The notes: a model not told the origin generated them from the letters alone. A stretch of 64,000 nt of DNA from Gemmatimonadota bacterium (GCA_009837395.1 VXTP01000043.1:542909-606908), one strand, 5' to 3'. Counted from the first letter of the stretch, positions 50,301-58,999 are shown. Numbers and translations: made by a program.

Positions 50301-50768
50301 GAAATGGATCTGCAGACCCAGGCACAGGTTTCCAGGCTTGCGGCCCGGCAGGAAGCGCTGCGGAAGAGCCTCGAGCAACTGCGGCGGGAACAGCAGGTCA
50401 ACCAGGGCCAGGTCCTCGGACGGCTGCAGGAGATCGAGAAGGAGATGGAAGACACGGTACGGGAACTGCAACAGTACCAGATCGACCCCGCCCTGGTGGA
50501 GCGCCAGCAACGGATCCTGTCCAGGCTGCTGGACGCTTCAAGGTCCATACGCGGCCAGCGACGCGAGGAAAGGCGTCGGGCCGCCCCGGGCGAGGACCTG
50601 GCGACCCGCCCGTCTCCCGGCGATCTGTCCGAAGACCTGACCCGGTTCGAACGCACCTTGCGTGACGATGTCCTGGGCCGCATAGACGAAGGCGCATATC
50701 CACAGGAATACGAAGCGCTCATTCGGGCCTATTTCCGTGCACTTTCCCACGTTCCGGTCGTGAACTAG
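47376..50768 (+). CDS. DUF4175-like large membrane-anchored coiled-coil protein
   Basis: 1130 aa; GTG start with AAGGA six bases upstream. Three hydrophobic helices (about residues 27-50, 58-76 and 165-182) anchor it. Residues ~190-500 form beta-rich domains (LTYRYPAYTRLAPRTTTEGGDIVALKGT is typical of the DUF4175 family). Residues ~505-1090 are long Glu/Gln/Met-rich coiled coil (MEDLLEEQEESKKKIEAM, GMRRAMHQLVDLSVGQ), probably extending through the periplasm. Exact function unknown. It lies between a CtpA-type protease and a TPR protein, then Mpl, so a role in the envelope or as protease substrate or scaffold is suggested. Confidence 0.82.
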   Translation: MPSKTTLSTWHALRDRLHALRIRSRWIVIVEGLFTAGALICILALFLASLESYLYLDRAVRLGLIAAGILLLAAWPVRRCLDRLRNGLSDEDLARRVDRQHPDLNDRVTVALQLTEQRQAGSGAYGTSPALLDAAVSDTARHTESVDFNEADQRHRIVRSVRGFGIAALLALIAMAAYGTPLSGALNRLASPLTHFQPPQRTFLSVAPGDVEVTSGGQVTILAEASGERPDRAVLQLVSDDGLRNAVEMRVTAPATYAHTVREIRESLTYVIEAGDAVTPPFRINAIDRPFLGALQLTYRYPAYTRLAPRTTTEGGDIVALKGTKVDLAAVNAGRDLSEAAIYLEHEDRPLTMAVVNDTASAALTVRTDGRYRISLRNADGHENVNPAWYRIIALPDRMPSLRILSPGRDTDLTENMVVPFLVSATDDFGFSAMNLIHRKEPEGEERVRPIPVDTESTMMTQPFVWDLSSENLFPGDVVSYRIELYDNDTVSGPKRAVSRTYTVRFPTIEEIYEQIDHTQEQQVTEMEDLLEEQEESKKKIEAMNRTLEQKARQEAEGVQTEELTWEQKKEIESVLAGQEEATDELLKAAEAVKAAMETLEDHDSMSQELIDKMDQLRKLFQEIATPELLEAMRDLKQALQNIDDEQLKASMEAFEFEQEEFLKRLERSLSILKRIRTEQQLMAAVRQTRDLAARQDELRYATENTSDGREGMDLAEKQEQLGEDTGSLQRGLENLANEMEAFRDMPAERVRDASREMERQEMTGSMEQIASQLRLGRMQQAMEGQTEMSQSLSALGQQLEEIQDQLQEDRMQEIAEGMRRAMHQLVDLSVGQESLHERTRQPGGSVTRIDILSEDQQGLSDGASLVTNDLVSIARKTMFISPAIGRALGETLNSMDRAEGHLAEQERDSASEEQLAAMEALNETVLALQQAMRNMANSGSSSGMMDLIERLQGMARQQTGINDQMNQMMDGSDGEMDLQTQAQVSRLAARQEALRKSLEQLRREQQVNQGQVLGRLQEIEKEMEDTVRELQQYQIDPALVERQQRILSRLLDASRSIRGQRREERRRAAPGEDLATRPSPGDLSEDLTRFERTLRDDVLGRIDEGAYPQEYEALIRAYFRALSHVPVVN

Positions 50769-50771
50769 GCG

Positions 50772-52649
50772 GTGACCGTGAAACGCATACCCAAAGCGAT
50801 TTACGGCATTGCCATACCGCGCCGCACGCTTCTCGCTGGCGGCCTGCTCGCCGCATTGCTGGCGGTTCAGGTTCTCTTGCCCTCGAGCGTCGAGGGACAA
50901 CTCAACCGGGCCGCCGACCTGAACCGGCGGATCGAACAGGCCCGGAGCCTGGAACGCCTCCGGCAGTATGACCGCGCCGCCGTCCTCTTCGAGCGGGTGC
51001 TGCAGGACGACCCGGATAACCGGTCCGCCCTGAACGGCGCCCTCAGGCTGTACTTCCGGCTGGAAGCATACCACAAGCTGATCCCTCTGCTCGAAACAAA
51101 CATCACGAAGTCTCCCGACGATTCAAGAATGCGCGGCAGGCTCGCTGAAGCGCTTTTCGGCGCCGGACGGGACGACGAAGCGGAGGAACAGATCCGAATC
51201 ATGCTGGAACGCTTTCCGCAGAGCGAATCGGCCGTAAGCCAGATCGCGAATATGCACCTCGACAGGCAGGCGTACGACCGGGCCATACAGACTTACCTTG
51301 ACGGCCGGAAGCGGTTGGGCGATCCGGAGGCTTTCGCCCTGGCCCTCGCCAGTGTCTATACCAGCGCGTTCGAAGTGCCGGGCGCCGTCCGGGAATTCAC
51401 GCGCTGGTTGACGCAGCAACCCGCCCAGTGGCGTATCGTCAACGACCGGATCGACCTGCTCGCGTCGATCGGAAGTCAGGAACTCGTAGAACAGGCACTG
51501 CGGTCGGCGGTGGCTGAACACCGGGACAGCAAGGACGCCCAGGACCTGCTCGGTAGCTTCTATCTACGGTCCGGAAAGCCGGAGGAAGCGCTCGCGTCGT
51601 ACCGTGAAGCGGACCGGCTGGACGGTGACAGCGGGAAATACCTGGTCCGGTATGCCGATTGGGCGTTGCGGGAGGGGCACCACCAGGACGCCATCGATAC
51701 GTACCGGGAGTTGATCGGGGCGGTTGGGTCGGAGACCCTGCGCGCCGAGGCGTATACCGGCCTTGCCCTGGCGTTCCGGAAGCGCGGTGGCATGGACGAT
51801 GCCGCCGATACCTACCGGCAGCTCATCGCGCAGTATCCGAATACGGAGTACCGAGACGAGGCCATGTCCAACCTGGCGGACCTGCTCCTGGTCCACTATC
51901 GGGACGCACCACGGGCGCTCGCCATGTACCGTTCACTACTGGCGGACGCTTCCGTGCCGGAGTACCGGGAGAAAGCCCGGTTCGGCATGGCGGAATGTTA
52001 CGTCGCCCTGGGCAGCCTGGAGGACGCGATCGTCCAGTACAACGCCATCCTGGACCCGGAGGGCGATACCATCGGAGTTGAAACCCGGGCGCGGACGCAA
52101 TTCCACCTGGGCGAACTGGCGCTGTTCCAGCACCGGCTGGACGATGCCCTTGGCCAGTTCCAGGATACGGCGGACCGCTTTACGGGCAGCCCCTATGCCA
52201 ACGACGCGTTGACGTGGACCATCCTGATTGCGGAAGGCCGCCAGGGCGGAGACGGCCCGCTTTCCGATTATATCCGGTCGGTGCTGCTGAGACGCCAGCA
52301 CAAGGACCAGGAGGCCCTGGAAGCCTGCAAGTCGTTTGTCGAAGAAAACGCGGAGAGCCCGATCGCCGATACCGTCATCCTGGACATTGGGATGTTGCTC
52401 GACCGGATGGACAAGCCGTTCCAGGCCATCGCGGCCCTGCAGGACCTGATCGAGCGATATCCGGAGAGCCGACGCGTCGCCACCGCCCGCTGGCGGATCG
52501 CAGAAACCTACGAGACGAAGATCGGCGACATCCCCCGGGCACTCACCGAGTACGAGACACTGCTCCTCGCCCACCCCGACCACTTCAGGAACGACGCCGC
52601 CCGGCGCAAGATCCGGGAACTGACCGAAGACCATCCCCCCATGCCGTGA
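50772..52649 (+). CDS. Exported TPR-repeat protein
   Basis: 625 aa; GTG at 50772 (GTG 50778 is equally possible), 3 bp after the DUF4175 gene. A signal or anchor (residues ~17-42) is followed by ten or more TPR-type helix pairs, for example RQYDRAAVLFERVLQDDPDN and DRAIQTYLDGRKRLGDPEA. The later part has YbgF/BamD-like repeats (AADTYRQLIAQYPNTEYRDEAM, AIAALQDLIERYPESRRV). It is a periplasmic protein-protein scaffold, probably partnered with the coiled-coil protein or protease of the operon. Ends two bases before the mpl start. Confidence 0.85.
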   Translation: MTVKRIPKAIYGIAIPRRTLLAGGLLAALLAVQVLLPSSVEGQLNRAADLNRRIEQARSLERLRQYDRAAVLFERVLQDDPDNRSALNGALRLYFRLEAYHKLIPLLETNITKSPDDSRMRGRLAEALFGAGRDDEAEEQIRIMLERFPQSESAVSQIANMHLDRQAYDRAIQTYLDGRKRLGDPEAFALALASVYTSAFEVPGAVREFTRWLTQQPAQWRIVNDRIDLLASIGSQELVEQALRSAVAEHRDSKDAQDLLGSFYLRSGKPEEALASYREADRLDGDSGKYLVRYADWALREGHHQDAIDTYRELIGAVGSETLRAEAYTGLALAFRKRGGMDDAADTYRQLIAQYPNTEYRDEAMSNLADLLLVHYRDAPRALAMYRSLLADASVPEYREKARFGMAECYVALGSLEDAIVQYNAILDPEGDTIGVETRARTQFHLGELALFQHRLDDALGQFQDTADRFTGSPYANDALTWTILIAEGRQGGDGPLSDYIRSVLLRRQHKDQEALEACKSFVEENAESPIADTVILDIGMLLDRMDKPFQAIAALQDLIERYPESRRVATARWRIAETYETKIGDIPRALTEYETLLLAHPDHFRNDAARRKIRELTEDHPPMP

Positions 52650-52651
52650 CC

Positions 52652-54091
52652 ATGTCCCGACCGCTTCACATCCACCTGGTGGCCATCTGCGGCACGGGCA
52701 TGGGCGCGCTCGCCGTGATGCTCAAGTCCCTGGGACACCGGGTCACCGGAAGCGACGAAAACGTTTATCCCCCAATGAGCACGGTGCTTTCGGAGCAGCA
52801 GATACCCGTGTCCGAGGGTTTCTCTGCCGCCAACCTGGATCCCCGGCCGGATCTCGTGGTCATCGGAAACGCCGTTTCACGGGGCAATCCCGAGGCCGAA
52901 GCCGTCCTGGACCGGAAGATCCGGTACGCTTCCATGCCGGAGACGCTCAAGTCCTACTTCCTGTGGGACCGCAGTCCGGTCGTGGTCGCGGGCACACACG
53001 GCAAGACCACGACGACGGCGATGCTCGCCTGGGTGCTCACCGAGGCCGGCCTGGATCCCAGCTACATCGTCGGGGGCGTGCCCATCGGCTGGCAGTCCGG
53101 CGCGCGGCTGGGATCGGGCGACCTGTTCATCCTGGAAGGCGACGAATACGACAGCGCCTTCTTCGACAAGCGGGCGAAGTTCCTTCACTACCTGCCCGAC
53201 ACGGTGATCATCAACAACGTCGAGTTCGATCACGCGGACATCTACGATTCGATCGACGAGATCGCGCTTTCCTTCAGGAGGCTGGTCAACATCATTCCCG
53301 AAAACGGGCTGTTGATCGGCCCGGAGGACGACGAGCACATCCAGGCGCTCACTTCCCACGCGTACTGTGCCGTTCAAACCCTGGGCATTTCACTGGGCGG
53401 GCGCGCGTCGTCGAGCGCCCGGTGGTCGGCGCGCGACGTGTCCTTCGATCCCGGGGGCACGTCCTTCGACCTGTATGAAAGCGACGAGCACCGCACCCGG
53501 CTTTCGACGAGTCAGCTCGGCGACCACAATGTCAGGAACGCCCTGGCCGTGGTCGCCGCGGCACGCCAGTACGGAGTCTCCTGGCCGGACCTGGCACGGG
53601 GTCTCGCGTCCTTCCCAGGGGTGAAACGTCGTCTCGAGGTGCGGGGCGAAGTGAACGGCATTACCGTATACGACGACTTCGCCCACCACCCCACGGCCGT
53701 CCAGGCTACACTGGACGCGCTCAGGAAGGCCGCGCCCGGCCGGCGGACCTGGGCGGTGTTCGAACCCCGTTCGGCGACGACCATCCGGCGGACCTTCCAG
53801 GACGACTATGGCACCGCGTTCGACCAGGCGGACCGCGTATTGATCGCGCCGGTCTACCTGCCCGAGAAGGCACCCCCCGGAAACCGGTTTTCGGTAGAAG
53901 AACTCGTGGCGAGGCTGCGTGAACGGGGCGTGGACGCCGAAGCCCCGGGCAACGTGGAGCAGATCGTTTCGCGACTTGCCGTACAGGCGGCGCCGGGCGA
54001 CCGGATCGTATTCATGAGCAACGGGGGTTTCGGCGGCATCCACGAAAAGACGCTGCACCGGCTGGAGCGCGGGGACGCGGCGGAGTCGTGA
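52652..54091 (+). CDS. mpl: UDP-N-acetylmuramate:L-alanyl-gamma-D-glutamyl-meso-diaminopimelate ligase
   Basis: 479 aa from ATG 52652; the frame continues upstream only as a shadow of the TPR gene. HLVAICGTGMGALAVMLKSLGH and GSDENVYPPMST are specific to Mpl rather than MurC. VVAGTHGKTTTTAM is the ATP P-loop, EGDEYDSAFFDKR and NNVEFDHADIYDS the central domain, and YDDFAHHPTAV the linker His region. It re-attaches recycled tripeptide to UDP-MurNAc in peptidoglycan recycling, and implies a diaminopimelate wall. Fits the operon of a protease and envelope scaffolds. Confidence 0.95.
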   Translation: MSRPLHIHLVAICGTGMGALAVMLKSLGHRVTGSDENVYPPMSTVLSEQQIPVSEGFSAANLDPRPDLVVIGNAVSRGNPEAEAVLDRKIRYASMPETLKSYFLWDRSPVVVAGTHGKTTTTAMLAWVLTEAGLDPSYIVGGVPIGWQSGARLGSGDLFILEGDEYDSAFFDKRAKFLHYLPDTVIINNVEFDHADIYDSIDEIALSFRRLVNIIPENGLLIGPEDDEHIQALTSHAYCAVQTLGISLGGRASSSARWSARDVSFDPGGTSFDLYESDEHRTRLSTSQLGDHNVRNALAVVAAARQYGVSWPDLARGLASFPGVKRRLEVRGEVNGITVYDDFAHHPTAVQATLDALRKAAPGRRTWAVFEPRSATTIRRTFQDDYGTAFDQADRVLIAPVYLPEKAPPGNRFSVEELVARLRERGVDAEAPGNVEQIVSRLAVQAAPGDRIVFMSNGGFGGIHEKTLHRLERGDAAES

Positions 54092-54199
54092 TGGGCAGGC
54101 GGTGGCCGGGGCTGGATCAAGCGGTCGCTGGGTCAAGCGGCGACCTGAGTCAGGAGGTGGCCGGGGTTTGGCGGAAGTGCTGTCAGGCGGCGGCTGCGG

Positions 54200-55225
54200 T
54201 CAGGCATATCTCGCATATATTTCGACGTCCAGCACGTTGCCGGCGGCCTTGAACTGCTGCCGTAACGTAGCCTCGTGGACGAATCCCGCGCCTTCCAATG
54301 CGGCGATCTTCGGGCCGTCGCTCGGTTCGACGTGGCAGAGCACTTTTCGTCCGGCCGGCAGGGCGAACGACTCGACCAGTGGCCTCAGTTGCTCCTTGTA
54401 TGCTGAATGGACGGTCATGTCCAGGAGCAAAGTCTCACCGCGCCACCGGGTGTCCGGCACCAGGGTCGCATAACCTGTGACCGCTCCGTGCTCCGTGACC
54501 ACCAGCCGGACCTGGACATCCTCCTCTTCCCGCGTTTGCTCTATCAACCCCTTGTAGGCCCCCTCGAACATGCGTGGACCGATATGTCCCATCCCCACAT
54601 TACGCAGGGATGGCGGACCGGCCTGGGCGCAGAGCACGTTCAGCGAAGGCCAGTGCCCCCAGTCCCCCGGGCTCACTCGCGCCACACCCGTGCGAAAATG
54701 CTCCGCCTCGAATGCGGCGTTCACCATGTACTTCATGTGACCCGATTCCGGCACGACGCTTCGGAAGCCGAAGTCGTGGTAGAGCCAGTATGGATGGGTG
54801 TCGTAGCCCGTGGACAGCGTAAGGTAGCGCCCGTCCCGGGCCCGGAAATCCGCCATCTGCTCGGACATAACGAGCCGGGCTATGCCCTTGCGACGGCGTT
54901 CAGGCGCGGTGTACACGTGGCTCACAATGCCGATCCCGTCGTATTCGCTGACCATGATGTTGCAGACTGCCCGGTCGTCCAGACAACCGAGGTAGAACCG
55001 GGTTTCCAGCGGGCTGACCCGGCCGGCGAAGACCTCGTCGAGGTGCCACTGGTCGTTGCGTGACTTGTGCGCGAGGATCGGCCGGACAAGCGGCGCGTGG
55101 TTGTCCGGTGCGTGGTCGTTTGGCACGTAGCCGTCCTGTGCGCGGTCATCGGCCGGTGCAAGGACGACGCCGATTTCGAGCGATTCGCCCGTGTGGAGAG
55201 TCTTGTCTGCGATCGGTGTGTACAT
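54200..55225 (-). CDS. Two-domain GNAT-like acetyltransferase
   Basis: 341 aa from ATG 55225; the frame extends to 55492 without support. The first GNAT domain (~residues 1-175) has the acetyl-CoA loop VYTAPERRRKGIARLVM; the second (~220-341) is degenerate, with GAVTGYATLVPD and HVEPSDGPKIAALEGAGFV but no full Q/RxxGxG/A loop. Tandem GNAT proteins often use one active and one structural half. Substrate unknown. It lies downstream of two small membrane-protein genes on the same strand. The 108-bp spacer to mpl is low-complexity and shows no clear terminator. Confidence 0.78.
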   Translation of the reverse strand: MYTPIADKTLHTGESLEIGVVLAPADDRAQDGYVPNDHAPDNHAPLVRPILAHKSRNDQWHLDEVFAGRVSPLETRFYLGCLDDRAVCNIMVSEYDGIGIVSHVYTAPERRRKGIARLVMSEQMADFRARDGRYLTLSTGYDTHPYWLYHDFGFRSVVPESGHMKYMVNAAFEAEHFRTGVARVSPGDWGHWPSLNVLCAQAGPPSLRNVGMGHIGPRMFEGAYKGLIEQTREEEDVQVRLVVTEHGAVTGYATLVPDTRWRGETLLLDMTVHSAYKEQLRPLVESFALPAGRKVLCHVEPSDGPKIAALEGAGFVHEATLRQQFKAAGNVLDVEIYARYA

Positions 55226-55278
55226 GTGGCTAGGGAGGACCGTACATGCCAGGGTGCGGACTTGCGTATGGGCCAGGA

Positions 55279-55698
55279 CTAGTTCTGCCCGGTACGGCCC
55301 AACACGTAGCCGACAACCATCCCGGACAGCGCCAACTGAACCGTATCGATGACGATCTTGACCAGGGTTCCGGTGAGACTCAGCATCGTGGTCATGCCGA
55401 ACAGGCTCAAACCGAGGAACAGGTGGAGGAGCAACCCGAAGACCGCACTGGTCCCAAGGGCCTTCTTTGCCCCGATGTGACCTGTCCAGCAACCGAGGAG
55501 GACGGTCAGCAGCGCCCCCATGGCCAGCGCGCCCAGTACGATCGTCCAGATGTTCGGGCTGGACTTCATGACCAGTTCGGGGGCTGTCACTGAGAATCCC
55601 TCGAACAGGCCGCCGAACAAGGCCCCGGTGACCAGGCCTAGTATCAGTACCGCGGCGGCGCCGGCTACGGTCGCCATGGCGAATCGTCGCGCGGACAT
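55279..55698 (-). CDS. Small four-TM membrane protein, paralogue of the next gene
   Basis: 139 aa with AGAGGAG just upstream. Four hydrophobic helices (about residues 8-30, 50-70, 80-100, 108-130). The segment LLGCWTGHIGAKKALGTSAVFGLLLHL aligns by eye with the neighbour's VIGCWAGASGAVAGLRTGAVFGFLMSL. No named family recognised. The pair probably arose by duplication and may form a heteromer. Confidence 0.7.
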   Translation of the reverse strand: MSARRFAMATVAGAAAVLILGLVTGALFGGLFEGFSVTAPELVMKSSPNIWTIVLGALAMGALLTVLLGCWTGHIGAKKALGTSAVFGLLLHLFLGLSLFGMTTMLSLTGTLVKIVIDTVQLALSGMVVGYVLGRTGQN

Positions 55699-55754
55699 AG
55701 ACTCCTCTTCCCGGGCAGGCTCAATCGGTGTTCAAGTGCTTGCCTCAGTCCGGC

Positions 55755-56213
55755 TCAACGGGTGACCGCAGCGGGGGATCCGGCCGAAGATCCGGTGGGC
55801 TGCTTCCTGCGCAGCACCATCCCGATCACGGCGCCCGCCACGGCAACGCGCACCGTCGTCAGGACGACGTCGAACAAAGTGGCCTGCAGATTCATGTAGT
55901 TCACCGTGCCATAGAACATCATGCTGATCGCGAGACTCATCAGGAAACCGAAAACTGCACCGGTCCTGAGTCCCGCAACCGCGCCGGATGCGCCCGCCCA
56001 GCAGCCGATTACGAGACACATAAGGACGGCCAGAATCAACTCGCTCAGGTAAATGAACAACATTTCGGGCGGGTCTTTGGCCACGGAGGCCGCGCCCGGT
56101 TCGGCATTCGCCGCGAAGTATCCGGTGAATACCATCGCGTAGAGGATGAATCCCAGGACGAGCAGGATCAGCGTGCCGACGATTACGGCTATCGCAAAAC
56201 GTACAATGCTCAT
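55755..56213 (-). CDS. Small four-TM membrane protein
   Basis: 152 aa from ATG 56213 (MSIVRF); ten upstream codons to 56243 are less likely. Four TM helices in the same layout as the protein encoded at 55279, with a longer periplasmic loop (residues ~30-50) after TM1 and a Ser/Ala/Pro-rich tail. It shares the GCW-G and GAVFGF motifs with that paralogue. Family and function unknown; located between the paralogue and the exported aminotransferase on the same strand. Confidence 0.7.
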   Translation of the reverse strand: MSIVRFAIAVIVGTLILLVLGFILYAMVFTGYFAANAEPGAASVAKDPPEMLFIYLSELILAVLMCLVIGCWAGASGAVAGLRTGAVFGFLMSLAISMMFYGTVNYMNLQATLFDVVLTTVRVAVAGAVIGMVLRRKQPTGSSAGSPAAVTR

Positions 56214-56264
56214 ATCGGCTCCGGGAATTCGTATTCTACCCAACCCTCAGCCTGTCCAGGGATC

Positions 56265-57650
56265 TTAACTCTCCGCGAGACCTGCGACCCGGTCGATGAG
56301 CGTATCCACCTGGTCGGCAGTATCCATGACGTGCAGCGTGGCGCGTACTCCGCTGAAACCGCCGGCGGCGCCGACAGTACGGATATAGATGTTCGGGCTG
56401 CGGTACCAGAGACGCCCGACGATATCCGACGGATTGAGATCCTTGATCGAAAACGAGATCAGCGCCATCGACAGTTTCGGGTCATCCGAACCATAGACGG
56501 TGACCCCGTCGATCGCCTTCAGTCCATGCCTCAAGCGTAAAGACAGGTAATAAAGCCGGGCTTCAACAGCCTCGCGGGTGAGCTTGTTGTGGAAATCCAG
56601 CGCGGCGCCGATGGAGACCCGGTCCGAATAGCTCGTAGAACCCCGCTGTTCCAGTTTCCTCGCCCCCGTGACTGCAAACTCAGGATTCGAAGAACCCGTA
56701 TAGACCAGCGGATGCACTCTGTCCACAATGTCGTTCCTTACGAAGAGAAACCCGGTATGCTGGGCCGCCAGCATGTACTTGTGGCCCGGTCCCGCGTACA
56801 TATCACATGCCAGGTCCTTCATGTCCAGTTTCATCATGCCCGGCGGCTGGGCGCCGTCGATCAGCGTAATGATGCCCCTGGACCTGGCCATCTCGCAGAT
56901 CTCCTTTACCGGCATGATGAAGCCGTCCGTATAGTTGATATGACAGATGGTGAGGAACCGGGTTCTGGGCGTGATGCCGGCCTCCACGGTATCGATGACC
57001 TTCTGCGGGTCTTCGAGCACGCGGAATTCGGGATCCGATATGTCCACCATCTTGAAGACCAGGCCGTCCCGCTTCGCGCGGAAGGCCATCATGTTCTTCA
57101 CCCAGCCGTAATCGTAGTTTGTCGTCAGGATCTCGTCGCCCTGTTTCAGATCCAGGCCCATGAAGCCGAGGCCCATGCCGTCGGTCGTGCTGTTCGTAAT
57201 GGCGATCTCCTCCACGTCGGCGCCCACGAAATCAGCCATGTCCTGACGAATCTTGTCCATGCCGGAGAAAAAGTAGGTCGACCAGCACATGGCGGGATCG
57301 GAATTGACCGCTTCCACGGCATCGATCTGCGCCTTGTGCACGCTCATGGGAGATATTCCCCGCGTACCCGAGTTCATGTAGATGACGCCGTCGCGCAGCA
57401 GGAACTGATCCGCCACGCCTTTCCAGTAGGACTCGTCATCGGGCGCCGCTCCGCCGGGGGGTGTTGCGGGAAGATCGGGCAGCGGCTCCGCTTCGGCCTC
57501 AGTGACCGAGGACAGCAGGGTCGACGCACCGGCCACTCCGGCCGCGCCGGCCATCACGCTGCCCAAGAATCCTCGGCGCGACAGGCTGCGGATCTTCTCG
57601 GTATCCTGGATACGGGAATCGATTTTGATCGTGCCTTCGTTGTCAGACAT
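56265..57650 (-). CDS. Tat-exported class V aminotransferase-like protein
   Basis: 461 aa. Residues 22-55 are a twin-arginine signal (SLSRRGFLGSVMAGAAGVAG) with cleavage expected near AEAEP. The mature part is a full PLP fold type I enzyme: YMNSGTRGISPMSV, NSTTDGMGLGFM, LIDGAQPPGMMKLD with the PLP Asp and GPGHKYMLAAQHTGFLFV with the Schiff-base Lys. It resembles isopenicillin N epimerase-like and cysteine-desulfurase-like proteins. Export by Tat implies that PLP is loaded in the cytoplasm and the enzyme works in the periplasm. Candidate promoter at 57716-57744. Confidence 0.9.
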   Translation of the reverse strand: MSDNEGTIKIDSRIQDTEKIRSLSRRGFLGSVMAGAAGVAGASTLLSSVTEAEAEPLPDLPATPPGGAAPDDESYWKGVADQFLLRDGVIYMNSGTRGISPMSVHKAQIDAVEAVNSDPAMCWSTYFFSGMDKIRQDMADFVGADVEEIAITNSTTDGMGLGFMGLDLKQGDEILTTNYDYGWVKNMMAFRAKRDGLVFKMVDISDPEFRVLEDPQKVIDTVEAGITPRTRFLTICHINYTDGFIMPVKEICEMARSRGIITLIDGAQPPGMMKLDMKDLACDMYAGPGHKYMLAAQHTGFLFVRNDIVDRVHPLVYTGSSNPEFAVTGARKLEQRGSTSYSDRVSIGAALDFHNKLTREAVEARLYYLSLRLRHGLKAIDGVTVYGSDDPKLSMALISFSIKDLNPSDIVGRLWYRSPNIYIRTVGAAGGFSGVRATLHVMDTADQVDTLIDRVAGLAES

Positions 57651-57715
57651 GGAAAACCTCCGTCAGGGATCGAAGTCATCCCGATTTACAACTCAATTGA
57701 TTTGGAATGGTATTA

Positions 57716-57744
57716 AGTATATACGGGTACAGAGGTGTATACAA
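57716..57744 (-). promoter_or_regulatory. Candidate promoter of the Tat-exported aminotransferase gene
   Basis: Minus strand: TTGTAT (57744-57739), 17-bp spacer, TATACT (57721-57716), within an AT-rich spacer; leader about 59 bases. Confidence 0.45.
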
Positions 57745-57836
57745 GAGATTACGGGATGAACGGGTTCGTAGCCGTCAGACCGGCGCGTGTGCGTTCAGAG
57801 AGTGGTCCGCACGTGCAACAACCGCCTCCCGTTTCT

Positions 57837-58844
57837 TTATTCAAACCGATCCAAATACGCCCTCGTGCGCCTGTATTCCTCTTCTGCCGTGGGATCCAGC
57901 TCGATCTGGTTCATGCGTGCGCGAACATTGTACAGGTCCATCTCGTCCGGCGATTCCTGGTGATCTGTAATCTCCCGTATCCTGGCCGAGAAGTAGCTGC
58001 CCCAGTCCGGCTGGCGTCCGTCCAGATCGGTAAAACCATACTCCTTCGCGAGCGTCCAGCTTCCATACAGCCCGCCATGCTTCGACGCGACGTCCGGATC
58101 GGCCGCCAGGGCCGCTACGCCCCTGCCCATGTAACACGGCGTTTCCGATTCCTCGAAAAACGAGTCCTGCTTGATCCCATCCCGCCAGTTTTCTTCCGTG
58201 ATCCCCATGCCGTCGAGCATCGCTTCGGACCGCAGGAAGCCGGGCGTAACGGTCAGTGCGGTGATGTTGTGCGCGTGGAGGTCGCGCGACATGGCGTAGC
58301 CGAGCCGGATCGTGGCGTTTTTGGCAAAATCGTAGAATAGGTTGCCCCGGTAGCCCATCGTATCGCCGTCGGTGACTTCCACGATCAGTCCGGCGTTCCG
58401 CTCGATCATCATGGGTACACCGTACCGGCTCGTGATGATATGGGTGTGCACCGCCCCTTCGAGCATTTTCAAGCCCGTGTCCGTATCGAGTTCCCAGAAA
58501 GGCGAACCCCACTGGATCATTTCATCGCCGCCCCAGATATCGTTGACGAGGATGTCGAGCCGGCCCTGCTCGTCCCTGACGCGCGCGAACAATCGCTCCA
58601 CTTCGACTTCAACGGTGTGGTCGGTCCTCGCCGCAATGCCGCGGCCGCCTTCGGCCGTGACCATTTCGGCGGTTTCTTCGATCGTCTCGGGACGGCCCGG
58701 CGTGGCGGGATGGCCTTTCACGCTTCGCCCCGAGCAGTAGACCGTGGCGCCCGCCGCACCTAGCATGCGGGCGATTCCCCGTCCGGTTCCGCGCGTCGCG
58801 CCCGCAACGACCGCCACGCGATCCTGTAATGGTTTCGTTGTCAT
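57837..58844 (-). CDS. Short-chain dehydrogenase/reductase
   Basis: 335 aa from ATG 58844; a TTG at 58859 is the alternative. Rossmann motif AGATRGTGRGIA (residues ~14-25), and active-site YDFAKNA gives Tyr-x3-Lys. The usual NNAG reads NDIWGG, and the catalytic Ser region reads VEVTDGD, with Thr in the Ser place. An added ~70-residue C-terminal part (EYGFTDLDGRQPDWGSYFS onward) resembles DHRS1-like SDRs. Substrate unknown. Divergent from the Ldh-type gene. Confidence 0.88.
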   Translation of the reverse strand: MTTKPLQDRVAVVAGATRGTGRGIARMLGAAGATVYCSGRSVKGHPATPGRPETIEETAEMVTAEGGRGIAARTDHTVEVEVERLFARVRDEQGRLDILVNDIWGGDEMIQWGSPFWELDTDTGLKMLEGAVHTHIITSRYGVPMMIERNAGLIVEVTDGDTMGYRGNLFYDFAKNATIRLGYAMSRDLHAHNITALTVTPGFLRSEAMLDGMGITEENWRDGIKQDSFFEESETPCYMGRGVAALAADPDVASKHGGLYGSWTLAKEYGFTDLDGRQPDWGSYFSARIREITDHQESPDEMDLYNVRARMNQIELDPTAEEEYRRTRAYLDRFE

Positions 58845-58942
58845 CTCATTTCCCGGCAATTGGATTGGCCGTAAATCGACACATGACGTACATAGTAACG
58901 AAGAATAGAAAGCGTTGAAGCGTAAGTGTTGAAGCAGATCAA

Positions 58943-58971
58943 AAGGTACATGCCGCGGCTGCGCATGTCAA
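58943..58971 (-). promoter_or_regulatory. Candidate promoter of the SDR gene
   Basis: Minus strand: TTGACA (58971-58966), 17-bp spacer, TACCTT (58948-58943); leader about 90 bases. Confidence 0.4.
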
Positions 58972-58999
58972 AGTGATCGGCGGAGTGATCGGATAGCGG

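Noticed and set aside
48984..50510. 508-aa Leu/Phe-rich open frame on the minus strand
   Set aside because: Antisense of the Glu/Gln-rich coiled coil in the DUF4175-like gene, which yields Leu/Phe codons on the reverse.
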